The notes: a model not told the origin generated them from the letters alone. A DNA stretch of 49,959 bases from Nemertoderma westbladi (GCA_032718475.1 JAUCBJ010002287.1:1-49959); one strand, 5' to 3'. Shown: positions 22,611-32,759, counted from the first letter of the stretch. Made by a program: numbers and translations.

Positions 22611-24505
22611 AGTGTGCATCTAGGTCCCTGAACAGGCAGTACTCTGTTAATCTACAGGAGCTAATAAACCAACAGGTTGATGCCATCAATGATGCTGACG
22701 ACAGCAGGCAATCATCCCAGGCATGGAAATCGATCAACTTGCTTACTGGGCGGAAAAGCCAACCAACCACCAAGGTTAAGGCTGAATCACCAGCCGATCG
22801 CCTCAATGGTTGGAAGGCCCACTTTGAAAAGCTCCTCAATAATGACAGGGTATTGCCTGATAACTTTATAGAAGTAAAAGTGTCTGAGTCTGTACTCCCA
22901 GATAATCCCATTGGCGATATCTCCTTTGCAGAAGTGAAGGCTGCTGCAAAGAGCATTAAGACCAATCGTGCCAGTGGAGTAGATGGTGTTCCCCCTGAGG
23001 TCTTTAAAATACCTGAGTGTTTAAAGCTCATCTATCCCATCATAGTAGACATGTACCGTACAACAAGAGTCCCACAAGAAATGAAAACAAATAAGTTGGT
23101 GCCAGTTCCCAAGAAGGGCAACCTATCACTCTATGGTTCTTTTCGGGGAATCTCATTGATCTCGATTGCTGCAAAGCTATACAATAGAATTCTATTAAAT
23201 TGCATCAGGGATCCCATTGAGAGACTGCTCCGTGGAAATCAGAATGGGTTCCGTAAAGGTCATGGGACCATGGAGCCCATTTTGGCACTTAGAAGGATAA
23301 TTGAAGAGTTATCAAAAAAGAAAGACAGGCATCTGGCTGTTATCTTTGTCGACTTCTTCAAGGCCTTTGATTCAGTCTCTCGCTCACGTATGTTCAGCAT
23401 ACTTTCATTATATGGGTTTCCTGATGAAATTATTGCAGCAATCAGATCAGTATACGATGGTTCGACAACATTTGTGTCTACTGTTGACAGTGACACAGAA
23501 CCATTTGAAGTGTTATGGGGCGTCCTCCAGGGAGACACACTTGCACCATTCTTGTTCATAATTGTGGTTGACTGTTCTACGCATGTCCTTAGATCATCAT
23601 AATGATGATGGGGTGATGATAACTCCACCTACTGGCTCCAGAAGTCGAGGAAATCCTGCCAAGTACCTAACTGATCTAGACTTTGCTGATGACTTAGGAG
23701 TACTCTCAGAATCACTAGAGGAAGCCCAACGGCTCCATTAGAACATGCTGCTTGTAGTGTTGGTCTTTTTATTAACTCCAGAAAGACCAAAATTTTGACA
23801 GTTAACTTTGAAAGTCCTCAGCAAGTCTCTGATCGGATGAGCATAAGCTCAAAAGATGGTATGCTTGAGCATGTGGACGACTTCTGTTACCTGGGGTCAT
23901 GGATCCGGAAGTCAGGAGAGGACCTTCGAATATGTAAGGGAAAGGCATGGGCAGCCTTGAATAGGCTTTCCAGGATTTGGAAGTCACCGAGAATTAATCG
24001 GAAACTTAAGGTCCGATTATTTAGAGCAGCAGTAGTTCCAGTACTCCTCTATGGGTTTCCATGCTGGGCTCTAACTGCTGAGGACACCAAATCTCTGGAT
24101 GGCACATTCACAAGAATGCTACGCCGGGTTCATTGTGTCAAGTACAATGCACACATCTCCAACCAGACACTATATAACATTGGAGGTATCTCATTGGTTC
24201 CCCCAAGCTTGAAACTAGAATAAAATTGCCTCCGCTTTGCAGGACATTGCTTTCGCCGTGAGGACCAACCAGTGCATAAGCTAGTACTTTGGCAGCCTCA
24301 TGGAGTGAATAAGCATGGTGGACAGCCTATGACTTTCTTGAGACGCATCTTAAAGGACACTGACCTTGAAGATGCGGATGATCTAGCAAATGTCATGGGC
24401 GATAGGGAGTTGTGGCGGTGCAATTTTGTCGATAAGCCGGCACAGCATTCTTAAAAATGCAGCTGCAATGCAGCATGCCGATCCTAGTAGTAGTAGTAGT
24501 AGTAG
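22601..24505 (+). pseudogene. 5'-truncated LINE with reverse transcriptase, ends in (TAG)n
   Basis: The frame is open to 23602 and gives AWKSINLLTGRKSQP, GDISFAEVKAAAKSIKTNRA then SGVDGVPPEVFK, ENQNGFRKGHG-like RGNQNGFRKGHGTMEPI, motif A AVIFVDFFKAFDS (23335-23375) and motif B LWGVLQGDTLAPFLFI (23512-23560). After a frameshift, motif C reads YLTDLDFADDLGVLS (23664-23708), so all palm Asp residues exist. Then come YLGSWIRKSGEDLRICKGKA and CVKYNAHISNQTLYNIGG (23890-24185), a stop at 24221, and a tail reading NFVDKPAQHS before the (tag)n at 24484-24505. The endonuclease and ORF1 are absent. Likely RTE-like; further fragments of this family are at 16.4-17.0 and 44.86 kb. Confidence 0.86.
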
Positions 24506-24714
24506 AGTGTACTGAGCTACCAGACCGGATGAATATTTCGCTATGGAGTGGGAGATCATATTTAGGCCAACTAATCACTCAAAGGAAAGTACAACTTTGT
24601 TATTCCCGTGCTCTGCCAGAAATGGCAACCATGCCTCAAAGAATAACTATTAATTAAACAGGGTTGTAGAAACCACTGTAACCCCGTATGCCTGGCCCAG
24701 GCTGTTAATTCATA

Positions 24715-24867
24715 ATAATAAGTGAATTGTTGTGGGGTGAGTGACGCGGTGTATTAAATATACAATGTAAATAAGACAATATGATAATGCTCTCCATAGC
24801 GAAAAATATCAACCGGCCCTATTGGGGCTCAAACCCGGTACCTAGGTTTCAAACTTCTGGTTATCAT
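24715..24867 (-). repeat. SINE-like repeat, copy 2
   Basis: 153 bp, about 97% equal to 22448-22600 and in the same orientation, 2,267 bp downstream. The B-box-like sequence has one change here (GGTTTGAGCCC on the minus strand), a typical CpG decay. AT-rich DNA lies on both sides. Confidence 0.6.
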
Positions 24868-25283
24868 TATTTAATACAATTTACTTTGCATTTGGAGTTT
24901 TGTATCTTTTGTAGTTGAATAAGGAGTAAGGTTAAATAACAACTGACAACAAGATAAATGATGCTGTTACTGTGAATAGGTCATCAATGAGAACTTTAAC
25001 CATATCTGGGGGGTCTATATAAATTGTCAACTCTCTGGCGATTATTTAGATCACTCACTGAAGTTTTTATATATCATGATGTAGAAACTGACAAAGGAAA
25101 ATAATGTTTCAATTGTTGAATAAAATATTTTATTTACCATTTCATCCCTCAAGCTTAGTTATTGACCTCACACAATTACGTTGGCTTGGTACATAGGGAA
25201 CACCTGGACAAGAAATAAATAAAGCCTACTACTATGCTGGTATTATATTTGCACTCAACTACCACCATGAATTAGATACATTT
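24868..25283. other. Gap; candidate poly(A) signal for the GPCR gene
   Basis: AT-rich DNA. On the minus strand AATAAA at 25134-25129 lies about 150 bp past the receptor stop codon and may be its polyadenylation signal. No other feature was seen. Confidence 0.4.
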
Positions 25284-26528
25284 CTATTTCTCTATCTTGA
25301 TAGGTTTGCACCTAAATATGTTGGTATTCACAGCTTCTCGGAAGCTTGCAACTATAGCGTACATAAGATAAAAGTTAAGAGAATAAACAATAAACACCAT
25401 GTCTTGAACATAGGATGTTCTGTTCAAGAACCGCTCATACTTTATAAAGTAAGTAATGTCTGCTGTGCTGGACATTGTAGTTAAAGTACTGTGTAACTGG
25501 TATAAGTGAAAAGCTACTATTATAACTACTATGAAAGAAACAATGTGTATAGCAGATAAAGTACCAGTTATCATAAGAAGTTTTATTGCATTGCACATCT
25601 TTAACATTGACGGTGATTGAGGGTTTAACCTAGCCACATTGTAAAACTTTGTTATCATTAGGACATCTATAATAAGTACTGCTATAAGTTGGGTGAGTAA
25701 AACAGGTGGAACACCATAACCATTAATACGATAAGCTGTGTTTATGTGCTCATTATTGGTTCTCCAATAATCATCGATTGCCCAATATTCAGTAACACCA
25801 TCAACCATATGTATTTCACCTTTAAATGAAAACATAAGAGGCCAATTGAGAGCAGCGCAGTAAACAACCACAATGATTAAAACTATATAAACCATTTTGG
25901 GATTTTTCGCTTTGGTATTTTTATACCATAATGGAAAATACAAGGCTGCAATCCGATCTAGACCCATTATTAAAGATAACAGTTGTGCAGTAAAGGGAAA
26001 TGCCCAAACGAGCATTGGCGAACACATTTGAAAAATCCAGTATAACAAATTAGAAGATTTGTAAACTAGATATGACACTCCATCGATTATTTCATAATCC
26101 GGTGTAGTTTTCACCCACCATGAGAGAGTTTCCCCACGTAGCAGTAACCTCCCAATACAACATAATGACTCCAGAATGGCGTCGAGAATTAACATTTTGT
26201 AAAACAAGGTGTTAAAAGACTTTTCAAGTAGAACTGTTGTTATGGTAATGGCATGTCCGATTAAACCAACTGCGACAAAGGTACAAATATATGGCGTGAT
26301 AATTCTTTCAAATACTTCATTAAATTCGTCAAATTGTTCACCCTCATTCAGATATAGGTCATAATTGACGTCTTTTAGTATCTTTATGTAACGATCATTG
26401 TATGCACTACGGGGAATATTGGCGATATTATAAAGTTGAAGACCAATGCTGGGTTTATCAGTCATCACACCAGCTGAAGTCATACACGCAAGAAAACCAA
26501 TGAACACTAGCAGTGATTGCGTTGTCAT
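25284..26528 (-). CDS. Rhodopsin-class GPCR, single exon, 414 aa
   Basis: Starts at the ATG at 26528 (an upstream TTG at 26564 is in frame but not used). A signal peptide (residues 1-19, MTTQSLLVFIGFLACMTSA) precedes a 55-residue extracellular tail rich in N, D and Y. Seven hydrophobic segments lie at about 77-101, 108-130, 168-190, 212-235, 273-296, 313-341 and 372-395. Class A marks: LILDAI in helix 2 (Asp 2.50), LDRIAALYFPLWY at the end of helix 3 (DRY variant), NWP in helix 4. Helix 1 has VGLIGH where GN is usual, and helix 7 has SLNFYLMYAIVASFREAV where NPxxY is usual. The tail is very short and holds one Cys (407). The ligand is not known. The frame is intact. No coding neighbour is nearby; retroelements lie on both sides. 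Confidence 0.85.
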   Translation of the reverse strand: MTTQSLLVFIGFLACMTSAGVMTDKPSIGLQLYNIANIPRSAYNDRYIKILKDVNYDLYLNEGEQFDEFNEVFERIITPYICTFVAVGLIGHAITITTVLLEKSFNTLFYKMLILDAILESLCCIGRLLLRGETLSWWVKTTPDYEIIDGVSYLVYKSSNLLYWIFQMCSPMLVWAFPFTAQLLSLIMGLDRIAALYFPLWYKNTKAKNPKMVYIVLIIVVVYCAALNWPLMFSFKGEIHMVDGVTEYWAIDDYWRTNNEHINTAYRINGYGVPPVLLTQLIAVLIIDVLMITKFYNVARLNPQSPSMLKMCNAIKLLMITGTLSAIHIVSFIVVIIVAFHLYQLHSTLTTMSSTADITYFIKYERFLNRTSYVQDMVFIVYSLNFYLMYAIVASFREAVNTNIFRCKPIKIEK

Positions 26529-27119
26529 TATGTCCAACAGGATGTTGAAGAACGTATTATTCAAAGACTATTCATCGTATTTTACCTCTTACTATTGAAT
26601 GGATTTCATCATAATTTTTATCAGAAAGCAGAAAGTATAATTGATTCGAATACTACGACTACTTACTTTTAGTTTGAGCCATAAATTAATCAGCCACATG
26701 GAGTTTTGGTGACATTATGGGGACCAAACAAGATGCTCAAGATTCGATCACTGGTTAGGACAGAATAGGGTTGGTGCGCGCAAAAATTGTTGGGCTAGAA
26801 ACAATCGAATAATGGGTAAAAAGGTGCCCGGAATCAAATGGCGGAGTGTGTTTTTGTAAAAACACGAGGAAACGGTCGAAATGGCGGGTTTAAGTATGCG
26901 CGGGAAGCCAATTTTGAAAATCGACAGTGATTGGCTGCACTCATTAAACAGTGATCTGATATATTTTCTTATCTTGGTTTCTATGGAGAGATATTTTCGA
27001 TCAATTCAAATACACATTAATTCTCAATCATTTCACACGTGGCTTATATCAATAGAAAACGGATAGTCTTGCACGTATTTTGACACTACAATTAATTAAA
27101 TTCATAAAGGGTAAGAATG
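26529..27119. other. Upstream region of the GPCR gene, nothing recognised
   Basis: No gene seen. The receptor promoter should be here on the minus strand; no clear core element was identified. A 61-codon frame at 26881-27066 has no support. Confidence 0.45.
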
Positions 27120-27124
27120 GTAAA

Positions 27125-27212
27125 ATTGATAACAGGCGAAAACAAGCAAAAACAGTTGGAATGTAGTGAAAACAGACGAAAACAGTTAGATCTTTAAAAA
27201 TAATCATCCATG
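27125..27212 (+). repeat. Old repeat (ROR), left part, interrupted by the LTR element
   Basis: Contains caggcgaaaacaagc, acagttggaatgtag and cagacgaaaacagttagatc. It continues at 28929 after the LTR element, and a complete inverted copy lies at 30640-30870. Short A-rich units (gaaaacag) recur within it. Confidence 0.8.
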
Positions 27213-27545
27213 TGTAATAGAAATGTACTGTATGATCGGTACCAATAATACAGAGTGTAGTTATGTTATGTTGTATGTAGTTATGTTGTAGACTAGCAGA
27301 CTACTGGACTAGGAAGGCAGTACTGCAGTACCATACGAAGTAGGTTACTGCTTGTACCGGTAGCGGTTGACCGCCGACCGGTAGGTTGTTATACAGTTAA
27401 GTGAATCACATAGTCTTATTCTCTGCTTATTAATATTATACTTTGATAATAAATATCATGCTTATTATTGCTGTATTGTTTGGTTGACAGTTCAAATATA
27501 GCAGCCGTGCTAGAGCCGGGTTAGAGGGAGAAGGCCCTCATTACA
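27213..27545 (+). repeat. 5' LTR (333 bp)
   Basis: Ends are TGTAAT...ATTACA, a short inverted repeat with TG/CA typical for LTRs. It holds aataaatatc near 27450, a possible poly(A) signal. The right 13 bases recur at 28916-28928 as a 3' LTR remnant. Confidence 0.82.
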
Positions 27546-27560
27546 TGGAGGTCCCACCAC
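27546..27560 (+). other. Candidate primer-binding site
   Basis: tggaggtcccaccac starts right after the 5' LTR. TGG is the complement of the tRNA 3' CCA. Which tRNA would prime was not determined. Confidence 0.6.
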
Positions 27561-27759
27561 AGGTATGGTGAATTGCTGTATGAAGTTAGAAGGTTAAAAG
27601 AAGGTAAGCGCTAAAGCGACTGCAGATAAATTCACTAATGTAAACCTGGATTGGAAATGTAGGATAACTAGGCAGACTCCTAAACATGTAAGGGACGTTT
27701 ATCATAAAGAAGTAGAGATAGCTAATAAAAATCAGGAATCTGTTAAAAAAAATAAAAAG

Positions 27760-28956
27760 ATGCCAAAACGAAGGGACAATGAGCATGGAGCAGTTGGTGG
27801 AACCGGCAAGGACGACGATGAATATGAGTCCGGGGAAGCTGATGATATGGCAGTAGGTGAAGATAAGCAGTCCAACATGATGTTACGAATGTTTAATTCT
27901 ATGATGACGCAACAAAATCAAATGTTCTCTACAATGATGGCAGAAATTCATCAACGAGAGGAGGATAGATGCAGACGAGCTGATGCTAGAGATGAGCAGA
28001 TGCTAAACTTGTCGAGAAGTCGTCGAGATGATGGTGGTCCTGGATCAGATGAGGCTCCAACGGGTTCTTTGGCAAGTCATTCTACGAAGTTAACAGAGCA
28101 AATACCTCCTTTTGATCCTAAAAAGATGAGCATCCAGGATTGGTTTAGTGAATATTATGAGCGAATAATGATAGATTCGCAAGTACCAATGGAAGAAAGA
28201 AAGAATAGACTTCTAGTTAAAATAGGTAGATTACATTCAATGTTAGATGAAACTTTAGAACCCAGAGATCGAATAGATTATGAAAGTATGAAGAGGGCTA
28301 TTATTCAAATTTTAGGAGATCATAAACGTAATGTTGTAGCAGACATTGCACAATGTAAGCAAGGTTTAAATGAAACATTACCAGAATTTGTAGAGCGTTT
28401 TATGATTGCAGTTCGGCGGCGACGTGAGGATCATAGTGGTGATGGTGAACAAGAAATTTTCCAAGATTTCTTTGCTGGAAATGTGCGAAATGAAATAAGT
28501 GGGCATTTAAGAGGTTGGCGACGAATTAATGTTGGATCTTCTTGGAAAGATTTATTACAACAGGCATATGAATTAGATGTTCAATACCCAAGAATGCAGT
28601 CAGTGTCCTCAATACAAAATAGTATGGTAAATGTTTCATCAGTTAATTCCAATTGGAAAGGAAATAGAACCAATTCATATAATTCTAGAATTCCAGAAAA
28701 TACACCCGAATCATTAAATACTAAACAAAATAATAATGCTTGCTATAATTGTGGAAGAACTAACCACCAAATTAAAGATTGTAGAGCACCTACATTATGT
28801 TATAAATGCCAGAAAACAGGCCATAAAGCTAAAGATTGTACACAAGGAAAATGGAAAAATAGTAGCAGTGATGATACTAAACTGAGAGATACAAATAGAA
28901 ATTCATTTAGTAAACGGCCCTCATTACACATGCATCCAGGTGAAAGTAGATATTGA
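27760..28956 (+). CDS. Gag-like protein with two CCHC zinc knuckles, ends in foreign DNA
   Basis: Single frame of 398 codons from an ATG with A at -3. An acidic N-terminus is followed by a coiled-coil-like stretch with M and Q (about residues 43-90). A capsid-like region around 118-270 holds FDPKKMSIQDWFSEYYER, a mark of Ty3/gypsy-type gags. Two zinc knuckles, CYNCGRTNHQIKDC (328-341) and CYKCQKTGHKAKDC (347-360), both fit CX2CX4HX4C. The last codons (from about 386) lie in the 3' LTR remnant, the CATG duplication and the host repeat, giving a chimeric end HMHPGESRY. No protease or polymerase follows. The reading frame is intact up to the deletion, so this is a young insertion, or the frame has been kept. 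Confidence 0.85.
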   Translation: MPKRRDNEHGAVGGTGKDDDEYESGEADDMAVGEDKQSNMMLRMFNSMMTQQNQMFSTMMAEIHQREEDRCRRADARDEQMLNLSRSRRDDGGPGSDEAPTGSLASHSTKLTEQIPPFDPKKMSIQDWFSEYYERIMIDSQVPMEERKNRLLVKIGRLHSMLDETLEPRDRIDYESMKRAIIQILGDHKRNVVADIAQCKQGLNETLPEFVERFMIAVRRRREDHSGDGEQEIFQDFFAGNVRNEISGHLRGWRRINVGSSWKDLLQQAYELDVQYPRMQSVSSIQNSMVNVSSVNSNWKGNRTNSYNSRIPENTPESLNTKQNNNACYNCGRTNHQIKDCRAPTLCYKCQKTGHKAKDCTQGKWKNSSSDDTKLRDTNRNSFSKRPSLHMHPGESRY

Positions 28957-29043
28957 AGTTAACTAGGTGTAATTATAGATTTAAAATTTAGTGGCATTTA
29001 TAATGTCGCTAACTTAAGATGACGTTCTATGTACAATAACACT
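28929..29043 (+). repeat. Old repeat (ROR), right part
   Basis: Continues the repeat started at 27125: atccaggtgaaagtagat, gttaactaggtgtaattat, gtggcatttataatgtcg, acaataacactg. Same words occur inverted in 30640-30770. Confidence 0.82.
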
Positions 29044-29224
29044 GCTCATATCAGTGCCCGTGCTGCCCTACCAGTACCTGTTGTACTGTACCCGTACCGT
29101 TTGGGTAGTAATTGAATTTATTATTATTGCAGAGATGCACTTTATTGATTGTTATACAGTAGTAGTAGCTAGTACTGTAGGCCTAAGTCTGAACTCCATG
29201 TCTGTAATAACGATGCCAGGTACA

Positions 29225-30403
29225 CAGGCGCGGATCCAGGAATTTTTTTCGGAGGGGGCTAAGCTGCTAAAACTATGATACCCCCAGATCAATTTTTTAA
29301 ACCATTTAAATTTTCGTTATAAACTAAATATATTAGCATTAAAATATTTTAATATTAATCTTTTAAAATAAAAGTAATAATTATACAATTAGCCTATTGT
29401 ATAATACAATAATGAATTTTATACCGGCAATAGTTAAATGAGCAGTAATCGACGGGCCTAGCGACCAGCATATTCATTAATTATCTCATCTGGTGTGAGT
29501 TTGATATCCTTGTGGATTGAAAGTAAAGCCAGATCAGTTAGTCGGGGTTGTCATTGTGGCACGTAAGTACGATTTCAAAAGCTTAAGTTTTGAAAATGTT
29601 CGCTCCAACTCCAACTGTTCCCCATCAGATAAATGTTTATTCAGTATTCCATATCCTATATTCCTTTTGTTAGGCGCCAGCTCTGCACATATATCTGAGC
29701 TATCTCTGCTTGCCGTCTGGTTATCCGCCTGTCTACTACTTGTACTCGCCACTTCCGGATCCGGTACAATGGCCACCATCGTCTCTTCCACCTCCAATCG
29801 CGCCGATTTTTCTAAAACTCCAAAAAAATCCTTCATTGTTCGCTTCATATTAGTACCGATATGATAGTTGTTAAAGTGAAACTATAAGATGAAAGACGAT
29901 AAAAGATTGCAAAAGATAAATTATTAATAAATATTAAGAAGTAGTAAAATAATTGAGTAGCCAACGAAGAAAGAAGTGAACAAAGTGCTGATATATTGGT
30001 TTATAATGAGGTTTGTCTTTAAATTCGTTTTTATTCTGGTGGATTATTCCACCTGAAGACGGTACCGGTAACTCTGTACCGCTGTAACAGTTATCAGTAC
30101 CGGTACCGTACTGTAATCCTGTAGTCTCCTAGCAACCAGCTGATGCCAAGCCTAATAATTTTTGGGTAGATTCATTTATTATAACTGAGCCTGTTCTGAG
30201 CTGAGTTATTAACGTGGTTGGATACACTGTAATTGAATCACGTGTTCAGCTAAGTAGCGATATAGCAATACTTCCATAACACTTATTTTATATTAATGAG
30301 AAAACGTAAACCGGGTGATGACTATTATCACGACACGATTTTGCCATTTCGGGGGGGGGGGGGGGGGGGGGGGGGGCTAGCCCCCCCATTGGATCCGCGC
30401 CTG
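29225..30403 (-). mobile_element. hAT-type transposon, internally deleted (1,179 bp)
   Basis: Terminal inverted repeats caggcgcggatcca (29225-29238) and tggatccgcgcctg (30390-30403) are perfect over 14 bp. The flanks are caggtaca (29217-29224) and caggtacg (30404-30411), an 8-bp target duplication with one difference, as expected for hAT. A transposase remnant lies inside on the minus strand. A run of 26 G (30351-30376) lies near the right end. Confidence 0.9.
29458..29848 (-). pseudogene. hAT transposase remnant: N-terminus fused to C-terminus
   Basis: From the ATG at 29848 the minus strand reads MKRTMKDFFGVLEKSAR and more, 104 codons, like the start of ZMYM1/TTF-type hAT transposases. It stops at 29534. 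In another frame, at about 29552-29458, DLALLSIHKDIKLTPDEII then NEYAGR matches the end of the hAT dimerisation domain. The zinc finger, the catalytic core and most of the dimerisation domain are missing, so one internal deletion joined the two ends. Confidence 0.7.
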
Positions 30404-30639
30404 CAGGTACGTAAAATACATAACACATAGGCCTATTTCATTTTCAGCATCAACAAATTTTGTTTGTTCTGATAATGCAGAAACAGCTGGAAGCGAAGAT
30501 ACCGGAACTTCGTACTTCAACATCTTATCTTCTTCTATCGGTGCCGGTATGGGTGCCGGTACAATAGACTTACTGAATACTCTACTCTGTAGGCTTACTG
30601 CATTGCAGTACTGGAGTAAAATCCATAATCATGCAACGG

Positions 30640-30870
30640 GTAATCAGTGTTATTGTACATGGGTTATGGGTAGAACGTAATCTTAAGTTAGTGACATTAT
30701 AAATGCCACTAAATTTTAAATCTATAATTACGCCTAGTTAACTTCAATATCTACTTTCACCTGGATGCATGGATGATTATTTTTAAACGATCTAACTGTT
30801 TTCGTCTGTTTTCCCTACATTCCAACTGTTTTCGCTTATTTTCACCTGTTTTCGCCTGTTTTCGACTGTT
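30640..30870 (-). repeat. Old repeat (ROR), complete inverted copy without the LTR insertion
   Basis: The reverse complement runs gaaaacaggcgaaaacaggt, gttggaatgtaggg, gttagatcg, then catccatgcatccaggtg, agttaactaggcgtaatt and acaataacactg without interruption. It thus joins the two parts at 27125-27212 and 28929-29043 and shows the pre-insertion site. Confidence 0.85.
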
Positions 30871-31809
30871 GCCACAAACTAGTACTATCCAAAAAAAAAA
30901 CATAAATATAAAATCAAATTAACTTTTTTCACTAGCTAAAAAAACGTACTAGCTAACACAAAATAAAAATTATTAGCTACCATCCTACTGTCAGAAGGTC
31001 AAATATTTGTTGTAGAAAAAAACCTCATGATAAAAGCATTTTTCATATGAAAGGAATTGGTCAAACTATGGGTACTCAAGGTGTACTAATGCAAAACATT
31101 TTTCCTCTGGCTTTGTGAATAACTAACTACTTGTACGGCTTTATAAACAGGGTCAGGAGGCCCTGTAATATATAAGCCATTAATTTAATCAGGTGACTTC
31201 TATGAATGCAGATAGTAGTAACAAAGCATGTTGAATAATATATTATATGCCTTCTAAGAACCATTAGTGTTCTTAATGGACTATAATACATTATACATTA
31301 TAGAAGAAGCATTGGTTCATGGTTGATGGTCCACATATTTTCGTAGGCCTAATATACAGTAGCTACAGTAGACAAGTAAGTAAATGCATTAACTGTTTTT
31401 GTGTGCTAGCACTAATGAAATAATTATTAATTGCATAAACAGGAAAGAAGGTCGAATGAATTAAATATATATCATAGATGATTACAGTATTGACCAAAAG
31501 TTTGGTCAGTAGGTAAAAAAATCAAGACGGGATACAGACGGGTGGAGTACAGCAAATCAAAGAATCAAGAGTTGGTGGGGGGTTCTTCGGAAGGAGAATG
31601 CGCAGTTCTAGATAGAATTATTTAAAGAATTGAAGGCAGAATGTATCCTCCCCGGAGACTTTGTTTCAAAGGCTGTTGTTCAGTTCTGTTTTATTTCACT
31701 AATTCAAAACGAACTAGACACAGTAGCATCAGTGTGGAACCACCATCTTATTCGTCCTTCTGGAAATTCCAACGTTCCAAGCGGTTGACCTAATATTATG
31801 TATAGTTCG
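30871..31809. other. AT-rich gap, nothing recognised
   Basis: No gene, RNA or clear repeat was seen. One TAGGCCTA at 31344. Confidence 0.5.
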
Positions 31810-31956
31810 CCTAGCCTCTACCGAACTAGCTACAGTACAGCTCTTAACCATAGCGCCTTCTGAGCCTCTACCATGCTACCAAACAGCTCGTAACCGTAGC
31901 GCCTTCTGAGCCTCCACCATGCTACCGAACAGCTCGTAACCGTAGCGCCTTCTGAA
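31810..31956 (+). repeat. 46-bp tandem repeat, about three units
   Basis: Units share cgccttctgagcctc, accatgctacc and acagctcgtaaccgtag. The first unit is more diverged than the next two. Confidence 0.85.
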
Positions 31957-32047
31957 ATTAATACTTTTATGACATTAATACCATTATTTCGCTCATCTAT
32001 TCCTTGTGATGCCGATGTGTATATGAACTGTGCATTCAGTTAATGTG

Positions 32048-32127
32048 TGAGAAGAAGAGATTGGATTCAAGGATTGGATTCAATTCATTGGATTGGATTC
32101 AATTCATTGGATACTAGATTGGATTCC
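32048..32127 (+). repeat. GGATTGGATTCAATTCATT short tandem repeats
   Basis: Overlapping copies of gattggattcaattcatt. A perfect 9-bp inverted pair tgctatctt/aagatagca follows at 32156-32182, then a run of 19 G (32185-32203). Confidence 0.7.
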
Positions 32128-32261
32128 AGCGGAATTGGAGCGCACTTTAGGTTGATGCTATCTTCTCACCGGGAAGATAGCATTGGGGGGGGGGGGGGGG
32201 GGGAGTGTTAGCGGATCCAATTCGCTGCACCACCCAGCGGAAAATGGGGAAAGGCATGATT

Positions 32262-32677
32262 TACGAATCAGTTCAAACAACCAATTTACAAAAAAATTTG
32301 TGCTGGCACCAAAATTTGGCACCCTCCGAAAAAAACAAGTTTGAAATTTCAAAATTAATTTATATGAATTCCATCTAATTGTTAATACCATAAAAACGGT
32401 GTAAATAAAAAACAGAGATGTTCATATTTCATGAAATGTAATTTTCAAATAACGTCTCAAAAAATGTGCCATAAGTAGGGTTAAAAAATGGTGCTATAAC
32501 TCGAAAACTACCCAACATTTTTGAAAACGGTTGTCACTACTAGGAATATAATAGATGTTTAGGAAAAGTCATAAAATTTCAGATTTCCAACTGCATTTGT
32601 TTCAGAATTATAACAAAAAACCACGGTGGTGGGGGTCACATTGACCCCCCACCCCCCACCCTCAGGGTTTAATAGGG
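32262..32677 (+). repeat. TTAA MITE family, partial copy (right half)
   Basis: Matches the right part of the full copies at 35113-36660 and 37843-39393: gtgctggcaccaaaatttgg, acgtctcaaaaaatgtgcc, gtcataaaatttcagatt, the hairpin gggggtcacattgaccccc, and the end tttaatagggttaa. It ends at TTAA 32678-32681. The left half is missing. Confidence 0.85.
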
Positions 32678-32759
32678 TTAAAGTATTTGAATGTCCTACT
32701 TCGGGAAACTCATTTACAAAATCAACATCTTGACAAGGTCTAGCCAGGTCTTCCTTGAC

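Larger units (their letters stand above)
27213..28928 (+). mobile_element. LTR retrotransposon with complete 5' LTR, gag, and a large 3' deletion
   Basis: The element is bounded by a 4-bp target duplication CATG (27209-27212 and 28929-28932). The empty site exists in the inverted repeat copy at 30640-30870, which reads catccatgcatcc without the insertion. The 5' LTR (27213-27545) starts TGTAATAG and ends CTCATTACA. A primer-binding site and gag follow. At 28916 gag joins directly to the last 13 bp of the 3' LTR (ggccctcattaca, same as 27533-27545). So the rest of gag, all of pol and most of the 3' LTR have been lost, while both outer ends remain. Confidence 0.88.

Noticed and set aside
26881-27066. 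Small frame upstream of the GPCR
   Set aside because: No motif or homology seen; too short to support.
30432-30665. Open stretch after a tttcattttcag acceptor-like sequence
   Set aside because: Reads protein-like for 79 codons but has no start, no donor and no recognised motif, and overlaps the inverted old repeat.
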